Shown here piece after piece: positions 9,664 through 18,612 of a stretch of DNA of 64,000 bases (position 1 is its first letter; each line of letters begins with the position of its first letter). The notes beneath the pieces were generated by a model. It had not been told where the DNA came from. It made no database searches and was given only the letters and a program-made list of their open reading frames with translations. Origin of the DNA: DASRDS01 sp035652495 (GTDB taxonomy: Bacteria > Gemmatimonadota > Gemmatimonadetes > Gemmatimonadales > Gemmatimonadaceae); contig DASRDS010000204.1 in NCBI GenBank assembly GCA_035652495.1, forward strand, positions 3,271 to 67,270, read 5' to 3'. The position numbers were made by a program, and so were the translations under genes.

Positions 9664-10546
9664 CGGGCGCCTTTCCCTGCGTCAACAATTTCAGCAGTTC
9701 CGAATCGCCGGACAGAATGATCGATGTCTTCTCGTTAAGGATCTTCTTGTACGACTCGAGGGTGCGCAGGAATTTGTAGAACTGCGGGTTCTTGCCGTAC
9801 GCCTGGCCATAGATCCGCGCGGCATCGGCATCGCCCTGGCCCTTCAGCGTTTCGGCCTCGCGATACGCCTCCGCGAGCAGCTGTGTGCGCTGACGGTCGG
9901 CTTCGGCGCGAATGCGAAGCGCCTGCTCCTCGCCCTGCGCGCGATATTCCTTGGCGATGCGATCCCGTTCCGCGCGCATGCGCGCATAGACCGCGTACTT
10001 GTTCTGCTCGGGAAAATTGATCCGTTTCAATTGGAGGTCGACGACGGCCACGCCGAACCGCCGTTCGGTTTCGACCGTCGCGCCGGCGCGGACCTGGTCG
10101 GCCAGCGCCTGCACGTGCGCCCGGCCGGGTTCGATTGACAACAGATCCGAGAGATCGATGCGGCCGATCGCCGCCGCCAGCGTCGCCCAGACGAGATCGT
10201 GGAGGCGCATCTCGGCGCCGGTCGCGTCGCCGACCGTCTGCAAAAACTTGTTCGAATCGACGATGCGCCAGCACACGGCGGAACCGATGACGAGGTTTTT
10301 CTTGTCGCGCGTCAGGAACTCGGACGAACCGGGGTCGTAGACCATCAGGCGCTTGTCGAATCGCAGCACCGACTCGACAGGAAACTTGAAGTGGAGACCG
10401 GCCTCGGTGACGGTGCGTGTCGGCCGGCCGAAGAGCGTCACGATCGCGGTGTCCGTTTCCGCGACCGTGAAGGTCGACAGCCACACCACGAGCGTGGCGG
10501 CGACCAGCACGACGGTTTTCGCATAGCGGCGGCCGAGGGTGATCAT
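9653..10546 (-). CDS. hflC: HflC-like SPFH-domain membrane protein
   Basis: 297 aa with an N-terminal transmembrane anchor (residues 10-30) and an SPFH domain. The C-terminal coiled-coil has the HflC hallmark YARMRAERDRIAKEYRAQGE followed by Ala/Glu-rich helices and a conserved tail (ILSGDSELLKLL). Its ATG abuts the stop of the ATPase-SPFH fusion (10547), and its own stop lies inside the downstream hflK-like gene. The operon gives one HflC-type and two HflK-type SPFH modules, consistent with a hetero-oligomeric ring. Confidence 0.9.
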   Translation of the reverse strand: MITLGRRYAKTVVLVAATLVVWLSTFTVAETDTAIVTLFGRPTRTVTEAGLHFKFPVESVLRFDKRLMVYDPGSSEFLTRDKKNLVIGSAVCWRIVDSNKFLQTVGDATGAEMRLHDLVWATLAAAIGRIDLSDLLSIEPGRAHVQALADQVRAGATVETERRFGVAVVDLQLKRINFPEQNKYAVYARMRAERDRIAKEYRAQGEEQALRIRAEADRQRTQLLAEAYREAETLKGQGDADAARIYGQAYGKNPQFYKFLRTLESYKKILNEKTSIILSGDSELLKLLTQGKAPDAR

Positions 10547-13500
10547 TCAGCGTTCCTCTTCGTCGTAGGCACTGGCTGGCGGCTTGCCGCCGATGAACTT
10601 CAGGAGATCGGCGTCTCCGACGAACACGAGCGTCCGGCGGCCGCCCCGATGTTCGTCCGTGATCGTGATCCGCTTGCCGGACAGAACGGCGTCGACGGTT
10701 TCCATCTGCAGGCGAAACATCGTCAACGGCAGATTGACGATGCCGGCGAGGCGGGCGGCGAAACGGGCGGCGTCGCCGTCGGCCTGCGCGACGCGCGACG
10801 CCCGATAGCCGGCGGCCTGTTCGAGCTGCGCCTGCGCGCCGCCGCGCGCCAGCGGAATCGCTTCCTTCGCGTAGGCGTCGGATTCGTTGACGCGCATCAC
10901 GCGCTCCTCTTCCGCGCTCGCGACGTCACGGAACGCTTCGACCACTTCGACCGGCGGATGCACGTCGGCGAGATGGATGCCGACGAGATCGACGCCGGCG
11001 CCGACCGACGTGAGTCGAGCGCGCACGCCGTCGGCCCACGCCTCCTCGAGACGATGGCGATCGGTGGTCAGCAGGCGGTCGAGCGAATAGCCGGCCGCGA
11101 GGTTGCGCAGCACGCCCTCGGCCATCATGCGTACGACGGCGTCACCGTCACGGACGTTGAACAGATAGCGGGCGGGGTCGGCGATCTCGAAGTGCACCAC
11201 CGCGTACAGCTCCGACATGTTCTCGTCGCCGGTCAGCACGAGATTTTCGTCGGCGACCTGCTGGACGTCCCCGTCGCCATGCGTCGTGTTCCACTCGAGA
11301 TCGATCGGCCCGGCACTCCGACGCGCCGGCGATCGGAAGCCGAGTTCGAGGACGCGGATGCGCCGAGGCGCGAGGCGCGTGACCGACTCGATCGGCCACG
11401 GCGCGCGGAGGTGCAGTCCGGGCTGGAGGCGCGCATCGACGAGGCGACCGAATCGCAGGACCGCCCCGGTCTCCGCCGGGCCGATGACGACCACGCCGGT
11501 CGAGAGCCAGACGAGCGCGGCCGCCCCGGCGGCGCTTCGCGCGATCGCGCGCCAGTGGCGGAACAGCATCTGTCGAAGCGTCGCGTCGAGGAGTGCCCAC
11601 CGCTCGCGCGCCCACATCACCAGACGCTGTCCCCATTGTTCCCACGTCTTCGGATCGCGGACGCGGTGCTCCACGATCAGGCTGACCGAACTGAGGATGA
11701 CCGCCAGCGATACGAACTGATGCAGCAGCGCCGATCCGGCCGGCGTCAGCACACCGGCGGCGGCGGCGAGAATCGCGGCGACGTTGACGCCGAGGGCGAA
11801 CGCCACGATGTTGAATCGCACGCGCTTGACCGTCTTGCGAGCGAACGCGATCGCTTCGGGGATCGCATCGAGGCGAGGCTCGAGGACGACGACCTGTGCC
11901 GCTTCGGCGGAGAGATCGGCGGCGCCGCGGCCGAAGGCCGCGCCGACGTGAGCCGCCGCCAGCGACGGAGCATCGTTGATGCCGTCGCCCACCATCAGGA
12001 CGCGCGTACCGTCCGCGCCGAGCGCGCGAATTCGCTCGAGCTTCCGCTCCGGCAGTTGTTCGGCGGCAACGAATTCCGGCTCGATACCGACGTCGCCCGC
12101 CACCGCCTGGGCGACAGCCTGCTCGTCACCCGTCAGCAGGTAGATGTTCTTGATGCCGAGTTGCCGGATCGCCTGAATCGCGCGCGCGGCGTCGGGACGG
12201 GGCTGATCGTGCAACGCGATCACGCCGGCGGCCGCGCCATCCACGAGCACGACGAGATGAGTGTCGCCGGCACGGCCGCAGCGGCCCCGGAGCGAATCGA
12301 CGTCGGCGGTCGCGGCCGGCGCTGTCTGCGCCGCGAACGCGGCACTGCCCACGGCAATCGTGCGCGATGCGATGCGGCCGGTGACGCCGAGACCCGGGCG
12401 CTGCGCAAACGTCTCGGCCCCCGACAGCGGCAGTTGCCGGCGCGCCGCCTCGGCGACGATCGCGCGGCCGAACGCGTGCTCCGACCGCTGCTCGATCGAC
12501 GCGGCGAGCCGCAGGATCTCGTCGGGCCCGAACGTTGGGGACGCCGCCACGTCGGTGACCGACGGATGTCCGGCCGTGAGCGTGCCGGTCTTGTCGAAGA
12601 CGACGGCGGTCACCTGGCTGAGCGATTCGAGCGCGTCGCCCCCTTTCACGAGGACGCCTTCCCGTGCCAGGCGCGCCAGCGCCGCCGCGAACGCCGCCGG
12701 CGCGGCATACACGAGCGCGCACGAGCAGGCGACGAGCAGCACCGCCGCCGATCGAAGTGCCTGTCCGGTCAGCAGGTACACCAGCAGCGCGCTGAGCAGG
12801 ATTGCCGGAAGGAACCACTGGGCGAGACGATCCGCGCCGCGCACGACGGACGCACGCCGGAGGCGCGCGTCGCGGACGAGACGGCCGATGCGGGCGAGCG
12901 TCGTGTCCTCACCGATCCGTTCCGGCCGGATGTCGATCGCGCCGTGTTGCACGATCGTCCCGCTGAAGACGCGCGCGCCGGCCGACTTGGCCGCCGGCGT
13001 CGATTCGCCGGTGACGAGCGCCTGGTCGACGGACGCGTCACCGTCGATCACCACGCCGTCGACCGGGATGCGCTCGCCGCTGCGCACGATCACCCGATCG
13101 CTGAGGCGGATCTCGGTCGCGGCGACAGCGAACTCGCGGCCGTCGCGAACGACGGCGGCGTGATCGGGCTGGAGCGACATCAGCCCGGCGATCGCGCGAT
13201 CCGCTCGATGCATCGCCCAGTGCTCGAGCGCATCGCCCGCGAGCACGATCAGGATGACTTCGGCCGCCGCCAGGAACTCGCCGGCGAGCGCCGCGATCAG
13301 CGCGGCGACGCCGATCGTCACGTCGTAGGTGATGCGACGCGCCACGAAGGCCGAGCGCACGCGTCGCGCAAGCGGATACGCTCCCACCGCCGCGACGATC
13401 AGCGCCGTGTTGACGCCCACGATGCTCGTCACCCACCCAAGCGCGTTCAGCAGCAGCGTGACGACGGCCCCCGCGAGAAGGAGCGCACGCGCACGGCGCG

Positions 13501-13552
13501 TCCGCGGCCACGCGAGCGTGTGATCGTGCAGGTGCGCGGTGTTCGCCGTCAT
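10547..13552 (-). CDS. P-type ATPase fused to an HflK-like SPFH domain
   Basis: 1001 aa with two parts. Residues 1-~625 are a P1B-like ATPase: membrane helices, TGES actuator motif, phosphorylation motif DKTGT with Asp320, and hinge GDGINDAP. There is no N-terminal HMA domain, only a short His-containing segment (HLHDH). The membrane metal motif, normally CPC, reads CSC (276-278), exactly 44 residues before the catalytic Asp; the usual SEHP reads SEHA. After a linker, residues ~665-1001 form a membrane-anchored SPFH domain of HflK type (DPARYLFNVRDGDAVV, ESDAYAKEAIPLARGG). The reading frame is uninterrupted and is followed without a gap by hflC-like and hflK-like genes. Transport substrate, or whether it still transports, is unclear. 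Confidence 0.9.
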   Translation of the reverse strand: MTANTAHLHDHTLAWPRTRRARALLLAGAVVTLLLNALGWVTSIVGVNTALIVAAVGAYPLARRVRSAFVARRITYDVTIGVAALIAALAGEFLAAAEVILIVLAGDALEHWAMHRADRAIAGLMSLQPDHAAVVRDGREFAVAATEIRLSDRVIVRSGERIPVDGVVIDGDASVDQALVTGESTPAAKSAGARVFSGTIVQHGAIDIRPERIGEDTTLARIGRLVRDARLRRASVVRGADRLAQWFLPAILLSALLVYLLTGQALRSAAVLLVACSCALVYAAPAAFAAALARLAREGVLVKGGDALESLSQVTAVVFDKTGTLTAGHPSVTDVAASPTFGPDEILRLAASIEQRSEHAFGRAIVAEAARRQLPLSGAETFAQRPGLGVTGRIASRTIAVGSAAFAAQTAPAATADVDSLRGRCGRAGDTHLVVLVDGAAAGVIALHDQPRPDAARAIQAIRQLGIKNIYLLTGDEQAVAQAVAGDVGIEPEFVAAEQLPERKLERIRALGADGTRVLMVGDGINDAPSLAAAHVGAAFGRGAADLSAEAAQVVVLEPRLDAIPEAIAFARKTVKRVRFNIVAFALGVNVAAILAAAAGVLTPAGSALLHQFVSLAVILSSVSLIVEHRVRDPKTWEQWGQRLVMWARERWALLDATLRQMLFRHWRAIARSAAGAAALVWLSTGVVVIGPAETGAVLRFGRLVDARLQPGLHLRAPWPIESVTRLAPRRIRVLELGFRSPARRSAGPIDLEWNTTHGDGDVQQVADENLVLTGDENMSELYAVVHFEIADPARYLFNVRDGDAVVRMMAEGVLRNLAAGYSLDRLLTTDRHRLEEAWADGVRARLTSVGAGVDLVGIHLADVHPPVEVVEAFRDVASAEEERVMRVNESDAYAKEAIPLARGGAQAQLEQAAGYRASRVAQADGDAARFAARLAGIVNLPLTMFRLQMETVDAVLSGKRITITDEHRGGRRTLVFVGDADLLKFIGGKPPASAYDEEER

Positions 13553-13692
13553 CGGCGTTCACTCCACTCCGCTTAGTCGCGCGAGAACACAACTTTCCAA
13601 TGGAGGCGACGAATCGACCACTCAATGGTTGAAACCGTCACACGGGCGGATCCCGCAAGACGCGCGCTGCCAGATGCGCATACTTCTGGGTC

Positions 13693-14421
13693 GTGACCGA
13701 TCCTCTTCTGCGCGTCGAGCATCTCTCGTTGCATGTCGGGGCGACTCCGATCGTCCGCGATGTGACCTTCTCCGTCGCCGCCGGGGAGTCGCTGGCGATC
13801 ATCGGCCCGAACGGCGCGGGCAAGACGCTGTTGTTCCGGGCGCTGATCGGCGCCGTGCCCTTCGAGGGCACGATTCGGTGGAAGGCGGGCATCCGAATCG
13901 GCTACGTTCCCCAGAAGCTGGATCTCACGCGCGACGTGCCGATCACCGGCTTTGACTTTCTCCGCGCCAAACCGGGCGCGAGCACGATCGGTGGCACCGG
14001 CCTCGCCGCCATCCTCGCGGACGTGGGTCTCCCCACCGCGATCGCGCACCTGTCGATCGGCTCGATCTCGGGCGGTCAGTTTCAGCGGCTCCTCGTCGCC
14101 TTCGCGCTCGTCGACCACCCCGACGTCCTGCTGCTCGACGAGCCGACCGCCGGCGTCGACGAGCCGGGGCAAGAGCGGCTGAACGAACTCGTCGCCCGGC
14201 TGCAGTGCGAACGCAACATGACGGTGCTGCTGATCTCGCACGACCTGTCGGTCGTGTTCAGGCACGCGACGCAAGTGCTGTGTCTGGGCCGCGAACACGT
14301 CTGCGTCGGCGCGCCGCGCACGGTGCTGACATCCGAACGGCTCAGCGCGATCTACGGCGAGGAGGTCGCGTTGCACGTGCACGACACCGGAGAGGGGACG
14401 GCATGTCGGTGGCAACGCTGA
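13693..14421 (+). CDS. Metal ABC transporter ATP-binding protein (ZnuC/MntB-like)
   Basis: 242 aa from GTG 13693. Walker A is GPNGAGKT (38-45), Q-loop VPQKLD, signature SGGQ, Walker B LLLDEP and H-loop LLISHDLS, in normal order for an ABC ATPase. Length and architecture fit the zinc/manganese/iron uptake subfamily, supported by the adjacent ZnuB-type permease with which it overlaps by 19 bp. No periplasmic solute-binding protein is encoded next to the pair. The gene diverges from the ATPase-SPFH operon across ~140 bp. Confidence 0.9.
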   Translation: MTDPLLRVEHLSLHVGATPIVRDVTFSVAAGESLAIIGPNGAGKTLLFRALIGAVPFEGTIRWKAGIRIGYVPQKLDLTRDVPITGFDFLRAKPGASTIGGTGLAAILADVGLPTAIAHLSIGSISGGQFQRLLVAFALVDHPDVLLLDEPTAGVDEPGQERLNELVARLQCERNMTVLLISHDLSVVFRHATQVLCLGREHVCVGAPRTVLTSERLSAIYGEEVALHVHDTGEGTACRWQR

Positions 14422-15170
14422 TTCTCGCGGCGGCCGTGGCCATGGCCGCCGGCCTCGTTGGCTGTTTTGCCGTGATGCGACGGATGGCGCTCGCCGGCGA
14501 CGCCCTGTCGCACGTCGCGCTGCCGGGCATCGGCGTCGCCCTCGCCCTCCACGTGCACCCGCTCCTCGGCGCAACGGCGATGCTGTTCTTCGGCGGTCTC
14601 GTCGTGTGGGCATTCGAGGAGCGCTCGCGACTGGCCACCGAGACGTTGATCGGTGTCGTCTTTTCGGCCGCGCTCGCCATCGGCAGCATGACGACGTCGG
14701 GCGAGGACTTGATCGAGGCGCTGTTCGGCGGCGAAGCCGGGCAACCCTCATCGGTCGAAACCACATTCGTCCTGCTCGCCGCGTTGGCGGTCACGTGGTT
14801 CGTTGTGGCGAGGAAGCGTGCGCTCGTCGTGGCGCTCGTCTCCCCCGACATCGCACGCACCGTCGGCATCAACGTTCGGCTGCTGAATCTTCTGTATCTA
14901 CAGATGTTCGCGCTGACGATCGCGCTCGGCCTGCGCTATCTCGGCGTGCTGCTGATGGGATCGCTCATCATCGTGCCGGCGGCGACGGCGAAGCAGCTAT
15001 CGCGGAACCTGTCGCAGATGCTGGCCATTGCGGCGGCGATGGCTGTCGCTGTGACGCTCGGCGGCTCTGCCGTCGCCTCCTGGACGCACCGGCCAACGGG
15101 TCCGTGCATCGTCACGCTCGCTGCGACGTGCTTCTTTCTGACGTTTGTGCGGCACCAGGAGTCGGCGTGA
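14403..15170 (+). CDS. Metal ABC transporter permease (ZnuB-like)
   Basis: 255 aa from ATG 14403, overlapping the ATPase gene. It has about eight hydrophobic helices; the motif MRRMALAGDALSHVALPGIG in the first cytoplasmic loop is the hallmark of the ABC-3 permease family (Zn/Mn/Fe uptake). It would form the inner-membrane channel for the preceding ATPase. Reduced metal specificity cannot be assigned from the sequence. It ends in VRHQESA. Confidence 0.92.
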   Translation: MSVATLILAAAVAMAAGLVGCFAVMRRMALAGDALSHVALPGIGVALALHVHPLLGATAMLFFGGLVVWAFEERSRLATETLIGVVFSAALAIGSMTTSGEDLIEALFGGEAGQPSSVETTFVLLAALAVTWFVVARKRALVVALVSPDIARTVGINVRLLNLLYLQMFALTIALGLRYLGVLLMGSLIIVPAATAKQLSRNLSQMLAIAAAMAVAVTLGGSAVASWTHRPTGPCIVTLAATCFFLTFVRHQESA

Positions 15171-15363
15171 CGCAGACGTGCCTTACCGTCACCAACGATG
15201 AAGTCGTGGCAGCCGTTTGACGGTGAAGATCGACCGTCCAATGGAATTCGCACGCCACACCGACGTCCTCGCGGTGAGATGACGCGATCCGATGGACCCC
15301 ACTCGCGACTCGCGTCCAGCGAAGACGTGTCGCGGACCACGCAAGCGCGTCCGCCCGATCAAA

Positions 15364-15462
15364 ATGCGCGACAACGGCTCGTGGGAACTCTGGGTGCTCA
15401 TCGGGTGGCTCGCGTTCCTCGTCCTGGTGGTCCTGCCGTGGATGATCCGGCACAGCCAATGA
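15364..15462 (+). CDS. 32-aa single-pass membrane protein
   Basis: A small gene translating as MRDNGSWELWVLIGWLAF, a hydrophobic run, then LPWMIRHSQ. It is essentially one transmembrane helix with a short N-terminus. The helix pattern (W, 14 hydrophobic residues, PWM, two residues, HS) is repeated in the small membrane protein at 17121-17345, which supports a real gene family. The TGA overlaps the ATG of the next small gene (ATGA). Function unknown. Confidence 0.5.
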   Translation: MRDNGSWELWVLIGWLAFLVLVVLPWMIRHSQ

Positions 15463-15695
15463 CCGCTCGCTCCGATCGATTCGTGGACCTTGCAATCCTG
15501 TGGGCAGATGGCGACCTGTCGTGCCAACTCGCGGTCGACGGAACGCGGTATCGCATTTCTGTCGTACGCGATGGGACAACCGTCGCGTGCGAGGTGTGCG
15601 CCAGCGCCGCTCGTGCGCTGATGGTGGGAGCCACCTGGCAGTCGACACATCGACCGAGCGTCAGAGCGACAGTTCGCGCATCGCTCGGCTCCTGA
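15459..15695 (+). CDS. Small protein of unknown function
   Basis: 78 aa starting in the ATGA overlap with the preceding 32-aa gene. It looks soluble and beta-rich (FVDLAILWADGDLSCQLAV, YRISVVRDGTTVACEVCA). No family is recognised. Support is the start/stop overlap and ordinary coding composition only; it ends 13 bp before the convergent stop of the FtsX-type permease gene. Confidence 0.4.
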   Translation: MTARSDRFVDLAILWADGDLSCQLAVDGTRYRISVVRDGTTVACEVCASAARALMVGATWQSTHRPSVRATVRASLGS

Positions 15696-15708
15696 GCACA
15701 ATCGAGGC

Positions 15709-16929
15709 TCACTCGAAGCGGAGCGCCTCGACCGGGTCCATCGCCGACGCGCGATTCGCGGGATACAAACCGAACACCAGCCCGACGCCCGTGGCAAACG
15801 TCACGGCGATCGCGATCGCCTTTGGGGAGATCAGCATGGGCCAGCCGAGACTGTCGGTCAGAACCCGTGCCGCGATGACGCCGAGGGCGAGACCGGCCGC
15901 GCCGCCGAGCAGTCCGATGACGAGCGCCTCCACCAGGAACTGGAGGCGGACGTGCCGCTGCCTGGCGCCAATCGCCATCCGCAATCCGATCTCGCGGGTC
16001 CGTTCGCTCACGGACACCAGCATGATGTTCATGACCCCGACGCCGCCGACCAGCAGCGACACGAGCGCCACCGCCGACACCATCAGACCCGACGTGCGCG
16101 CCGCCTCTTCGCGGACGCGAATGGCGTCGTCGTCCGTGCGGAGGTCGAAGTCGTCCTCCATGCCGGCCACGCGACGATGACGGTCGCGCAGCAGCGCGGT
16201 CAGATGCTCGCGCGCGAGCGGCAGCAGCTCCGCCGAAACAGCGGAACACATGATGTCCTCGATAAACGTGGTCCGTCGAAAAAAGACGATGGCGGTGGTG
16301 TACGGCAGGATGATGAAGTCGTCCTGGTCCTGTCCGACCGAGGACTGCCCCTTCGGCTTCAGCACGCCGACAACGGTGAACGGCACCGACCCGAGACGCA
16401 CCGATTGTCCGACCGGATTCTCGTCGCCGAAGACTTCATCGGCGACGACTCGTCCCAGGAGGCAGACTTTCGAGCGCTGCTGCACGTCGACATCGGTGAA
16501 GACGTCGCCGTCCTCGACCGGCCACTTTCGCACCTGGACGTAGTCGGCCGTGACTCCGCGATAAGTGGTGCGCCAGTTGCGGTTTCCGTGAATGATCTGA
16601 ATCGGCGAATCGACCTGCGGTGTGCACCGTGAAATCTCCGGTACCTCCTGCGGGATCGCGGCGCTGTCTTCGGCCGTGAGCGTCGCCGCGATGCCGCCCG
16701 CGCGGTCGCGCACGCCGCCGGCGCGCTTGACACTGGCCTGCACCCACAGCAGGTTGTCGCCGAGCGCGACCAGATCCTCGTGGATCGCCGCGGCGCTCCC
16801 CTCGCCCAACGCGACGGTGCACAACGTGGCGCCGATCCCAATGGCGACCCCGAGAATCGCGAGCGTGCTGCGCAGACGATGGCGCAGCACTGCCGCGAAG
16901 GCGACGCGAATGAGAACCAGATCCGACAC
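15709..16929 (-). CDS. MacB/FtsX-family ABC transporter permease
   Basis: 406 aa with the MacB layout: N-terminal transmembrane helix (residues ~17-40, LRSTLAILGVAIGIGATLC), a periplasmic MacB_PCD core (about 45-260) and three C-terminal helices forming the FtsX domain (VSLLVGGVGVMNIMLVSVSE, RTREIGLRMAIGAR). The family couples cytoplasmic ATP hydrolysis to periplasmic movement of lipoproteins, peptides or siderophores. The usual neighbouring ATPase and adaptor genes are absent, so partners must be elsewhere. It may be functionally linked to the metal genes but this is not shown. Confidence 0.9.
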   Translation of the reverse strand: MSDLVLIRVAFAAVLRHRLRSTLAILGVAIGIGATLCTVALGEGSAAAIHEDLVALGDNLLWVQASVKRAGGVRDRAGGIAATLTAEDSAAIPQEVPEISRCTPQVDSPIQIIHGNRNWRTTYRGVTADYVQVRKWPVEDGDVFTDVDVQQRSKVCLLGRVVADEVFGDENPVGQSVRLGSVPFTVVGVLKPKGQSSVGQDQDDFIILPYTTAIVFFRRTTFIEDIMCSAVSAELLPLAREHLTALLRDRHRRVAGMEDDFDLRTDDDAIRVREEAARTSGLMVSAVALVSLLVGGVGVMNIMLVSVSERTREIGLRMAIGARQRHVRLQFLVEALVIGLLGGAAGLALGVIAARVLTDSLGWPMLISPKAIAIAVTFATGVGLVFGLYPANRASAMDPVEALRFE

Positions 16930-17120
16930 GCGCCGCGAGCGTAGCGAATCTCCGGAACGCCGACGACGGCGACGGCACGAACGGTCATGCGGCTCGCATC
17001 AACATCCGGATGCGCCGAACGAACGGCGCGACGTGAGGTCGGCGATAGCCGATTCGGGCGGACGCGTCGCGGACCGCGGCGCAATCGGGCGGACGGAATG
17101 GATTTCCGGAACCGGTCAGG

Positions 17121-17345
17121 TCACCGCCTGTGCTGATTCGTCCGCGTCGCGCCGTGCTCCGGCACGTGGCTCGAGTGCTGCCACATCCATGGAATGAAGA
17201 GGAATATGAGCACGCTAATGAGCACGACGAATGCCCAGAAATAGCCCGTCGTGTGCTTGTACCACTTCAGGCGCCGCAACCGTTTCCGTGACCCCCGAAA
17301 AATCTTGTCGGCGGATCTCGTCTGATTGGGACCGCCGGCGCTCAT
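17121..17345 (-). CDS. 74-aa single-pass membrane protein
   Basis: From ATG 17345: a basic N-terminus (FRGSRKRLRRLKWYKH), one transmembrane helix (FWAFVVLISVLIFLFIPWM) and a short hydrophilic tail. The helix ends PWMWQHS, matching PWMIRHS of the 32-aa protein at 15364-15462 with the same W-to-PWM spacing. Function unknown; it resembles small accessory subunits of membrane complexes only in size. Confidence 0.55.
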   Translation of the reverse strand: MSAGGPNQTRSADKIFRGSRKRLRRLKWYKHTTGYFWAFVVLISVLIFLFIPWMWQHSSHVPEHGATRTNQHRR

Positions 17346-17483
17346 CGGTATCGCCACGCGAACACCGGCGGAAGATATTCAGTTCCGTTGATCGCGTCGC
17401 CGCGTTTTGAACGAGTGGTCGGTCGATCTGAACAGAAGGGCGCCGCAGCAAACTGGATAGCCGGAGCTCGCGCGAGTCGCGCG

Positions 17484-17810
17484 TCACTCCCCGGCGCGAA
17501 TCGAATCGACGCGAATCGTCTTCGTCTTCGCGTCCAGTGTGCCGGTGACTGTCACCTTCTTGCCCGCGAACCGTTCGGGCAGCCGCTGATCGCTCAACTT
17601 GTACACGTTTCTGCCGTCGAACAGCACGAATCCGACGCCGTGATCTTCGACGCAGGCTTTGACGCACGCTTCGTCGGTCGGACCCATCTGCATCTGCGAG
17701 TGGTCGGCGTTCGAGCACATCTCGTCCGTGATCGTGCCGGCAAAAGACCGCTCATCCGGCATGGCAGACAGCGCCGACAGAGCGACGATGCAACACATGA
17801 AGGCTCTCAT
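17484..17810 (-). CDS. Small secreted Cys-containing OB-like protein
   Basis: 108 aa with a short signal sequence (MRAFMCCIVALSALSA). The mature part has an N-terminal Cys/Met/His segment (GTITDEMCSNADHSQMQMG ... ACVKACVEDH) followed by a beta-rich half (KKVTVTGTLDAKTKTIRVDSI) typical of a short OB-like barrel. This arrangement recurs in acidobacterial secreted proteins of unknown function. The Met/His/Cys segment and the nearby copper genes make metal binding plausible. It diverges from the CPMHH gene. Confidence 0.65.
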   Translation of the reverse strand: MRAFMCCIVALSALSAMPDERSFAGTITDEMCSNADHSQMQMGPTDEACVKACVEDHGVGFVLFDGRNVYKLSDQRLPERFAGKKVTVTGTLDAKTKTIRVDSIRAGE

Positions 17811-17911
17811 CAGGAATACCTTTCGCTGCGCAGAATCCTACTTCTATTCGATGACCGCGATTGAATAACCCGTTTGACAGCCGCAAAGTCCGGGACTATC
17901 GTGGAACCCTG

Positions 17912-18304
17912 ATGAGGCGTGTGCGTCGCACCCTGTCCGCGCTGACGACCGTCTGGGTCTGCTGCCACGCAGCTGGCGTGATCGCGGCGCCGCTCGCCGT
18001 GTGCGTCGACGAGCTTCACCAGTCGGCCGACACCGACTGCACGTGCGCCCACGGTGGCGATCACGGCACCTGCCCGATGCACCACTCAGCGCCGGCCAAG
18101 TCCTCGTCAAAGTCGAACTGCGCGTGCAAGAGCACCGCCGATCCGCACGCGGCCACCGTCGTCGCGATCGTTGGACCGATCGCCGTCATGGTCCAGCGCG
18201 CCGAGTTCGACGAACCATTGTGTGTCTCGACGCTCACCGCCAGTTCGGCGCGCCACCTTCAGAGCGCGCCCCTCGCACCCGACGGTCCTCCGCCCCGCGC
18301 CTAG
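17912..18304 (+). CDS. Secreted Cys/His-rich CPMHH protein, copy 1
   Basis: 130 aa from ATG 17912, which gives a basic n-region (MRRVRR) and hydrophobic core; an in-frame ATG 51 bp upstream gives a poorer signal. The mature part has CTCAHGGDHGTCPMHH and a second Cys cluster (SNCACKS), then a hydrophobic stretch and the tail PDGPPPRA. The protein at 21718-22098 shares C-x-C-x-HG, CPMHH and PPPRA, so the two are paralogues. CPMH motifs occur in heavy-metal-binding domains, so periplasmic copper binding is inferred from motif and context. Confidence 0.65.
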   Translation: MRRVRRTLSALTTVWVCCHAAGVIAAPLAVCVDELHQSADTDCTCAHGGDHGTCPMHHSAPAKSSSKSNCACKSTADPHAATVVAIVGPIAVMVQRAEFDEPLCVSTLTASSARHLQSAPLAPDGPPPRA

Positions 18305-18612
18305 AGTCCTTTCCGTTTCGTAACCCGCACCCGCTGGCGTTCGGTGACGTGCATCGAGCGCGAGCGCAGATGTTCCGGCTGGTTTCAGCGCTCGCCGTCG
18401 CTCGGCGCGCTCGCCAGCATTTTCAGGTCAATCTCGGGATTGCGAGGTCTTATGAAGGTCGGGCTCTTTGTCGCCGCGACCGTGACCCTCCAGGATGACA
18501 ACGCGCCAAGTCGACGCGTGGCCACGCTGCGGCGCATTTCGCTCGACAGTGGTTGCGAAGTCGCCGGCGGCGATGGAGCGTCGGCGTCGAATGGTGAATC
18601 GTCCGCCTCACG
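18305..18612. other. Intergenic stretch, no convincing gene
   Basis: About 300 bp between the CPMHH gene and copD. Short frames exist (for example a 42-codon one from the ATG near 18369) but none has a recognisable product or a good ribosome site. It may hold the promoter of the copper operon that begins at 18613; no clear promoter or terminator was identified. Confidence 0.4.

Noticed and set aside
10199..13576. A 1125-codon frame antisense to the ATPase-SPFH gene
   Set aside because: It is Arg/Asp/His-rich without domains and mirrors a gene with clear catalytic motifs; long antisense frames are a product of high G+C.
18369..18497. A 42-codon gene before copD
   Set aside because: No ribosome site, signal or family; it overlaps other equally weak frames.
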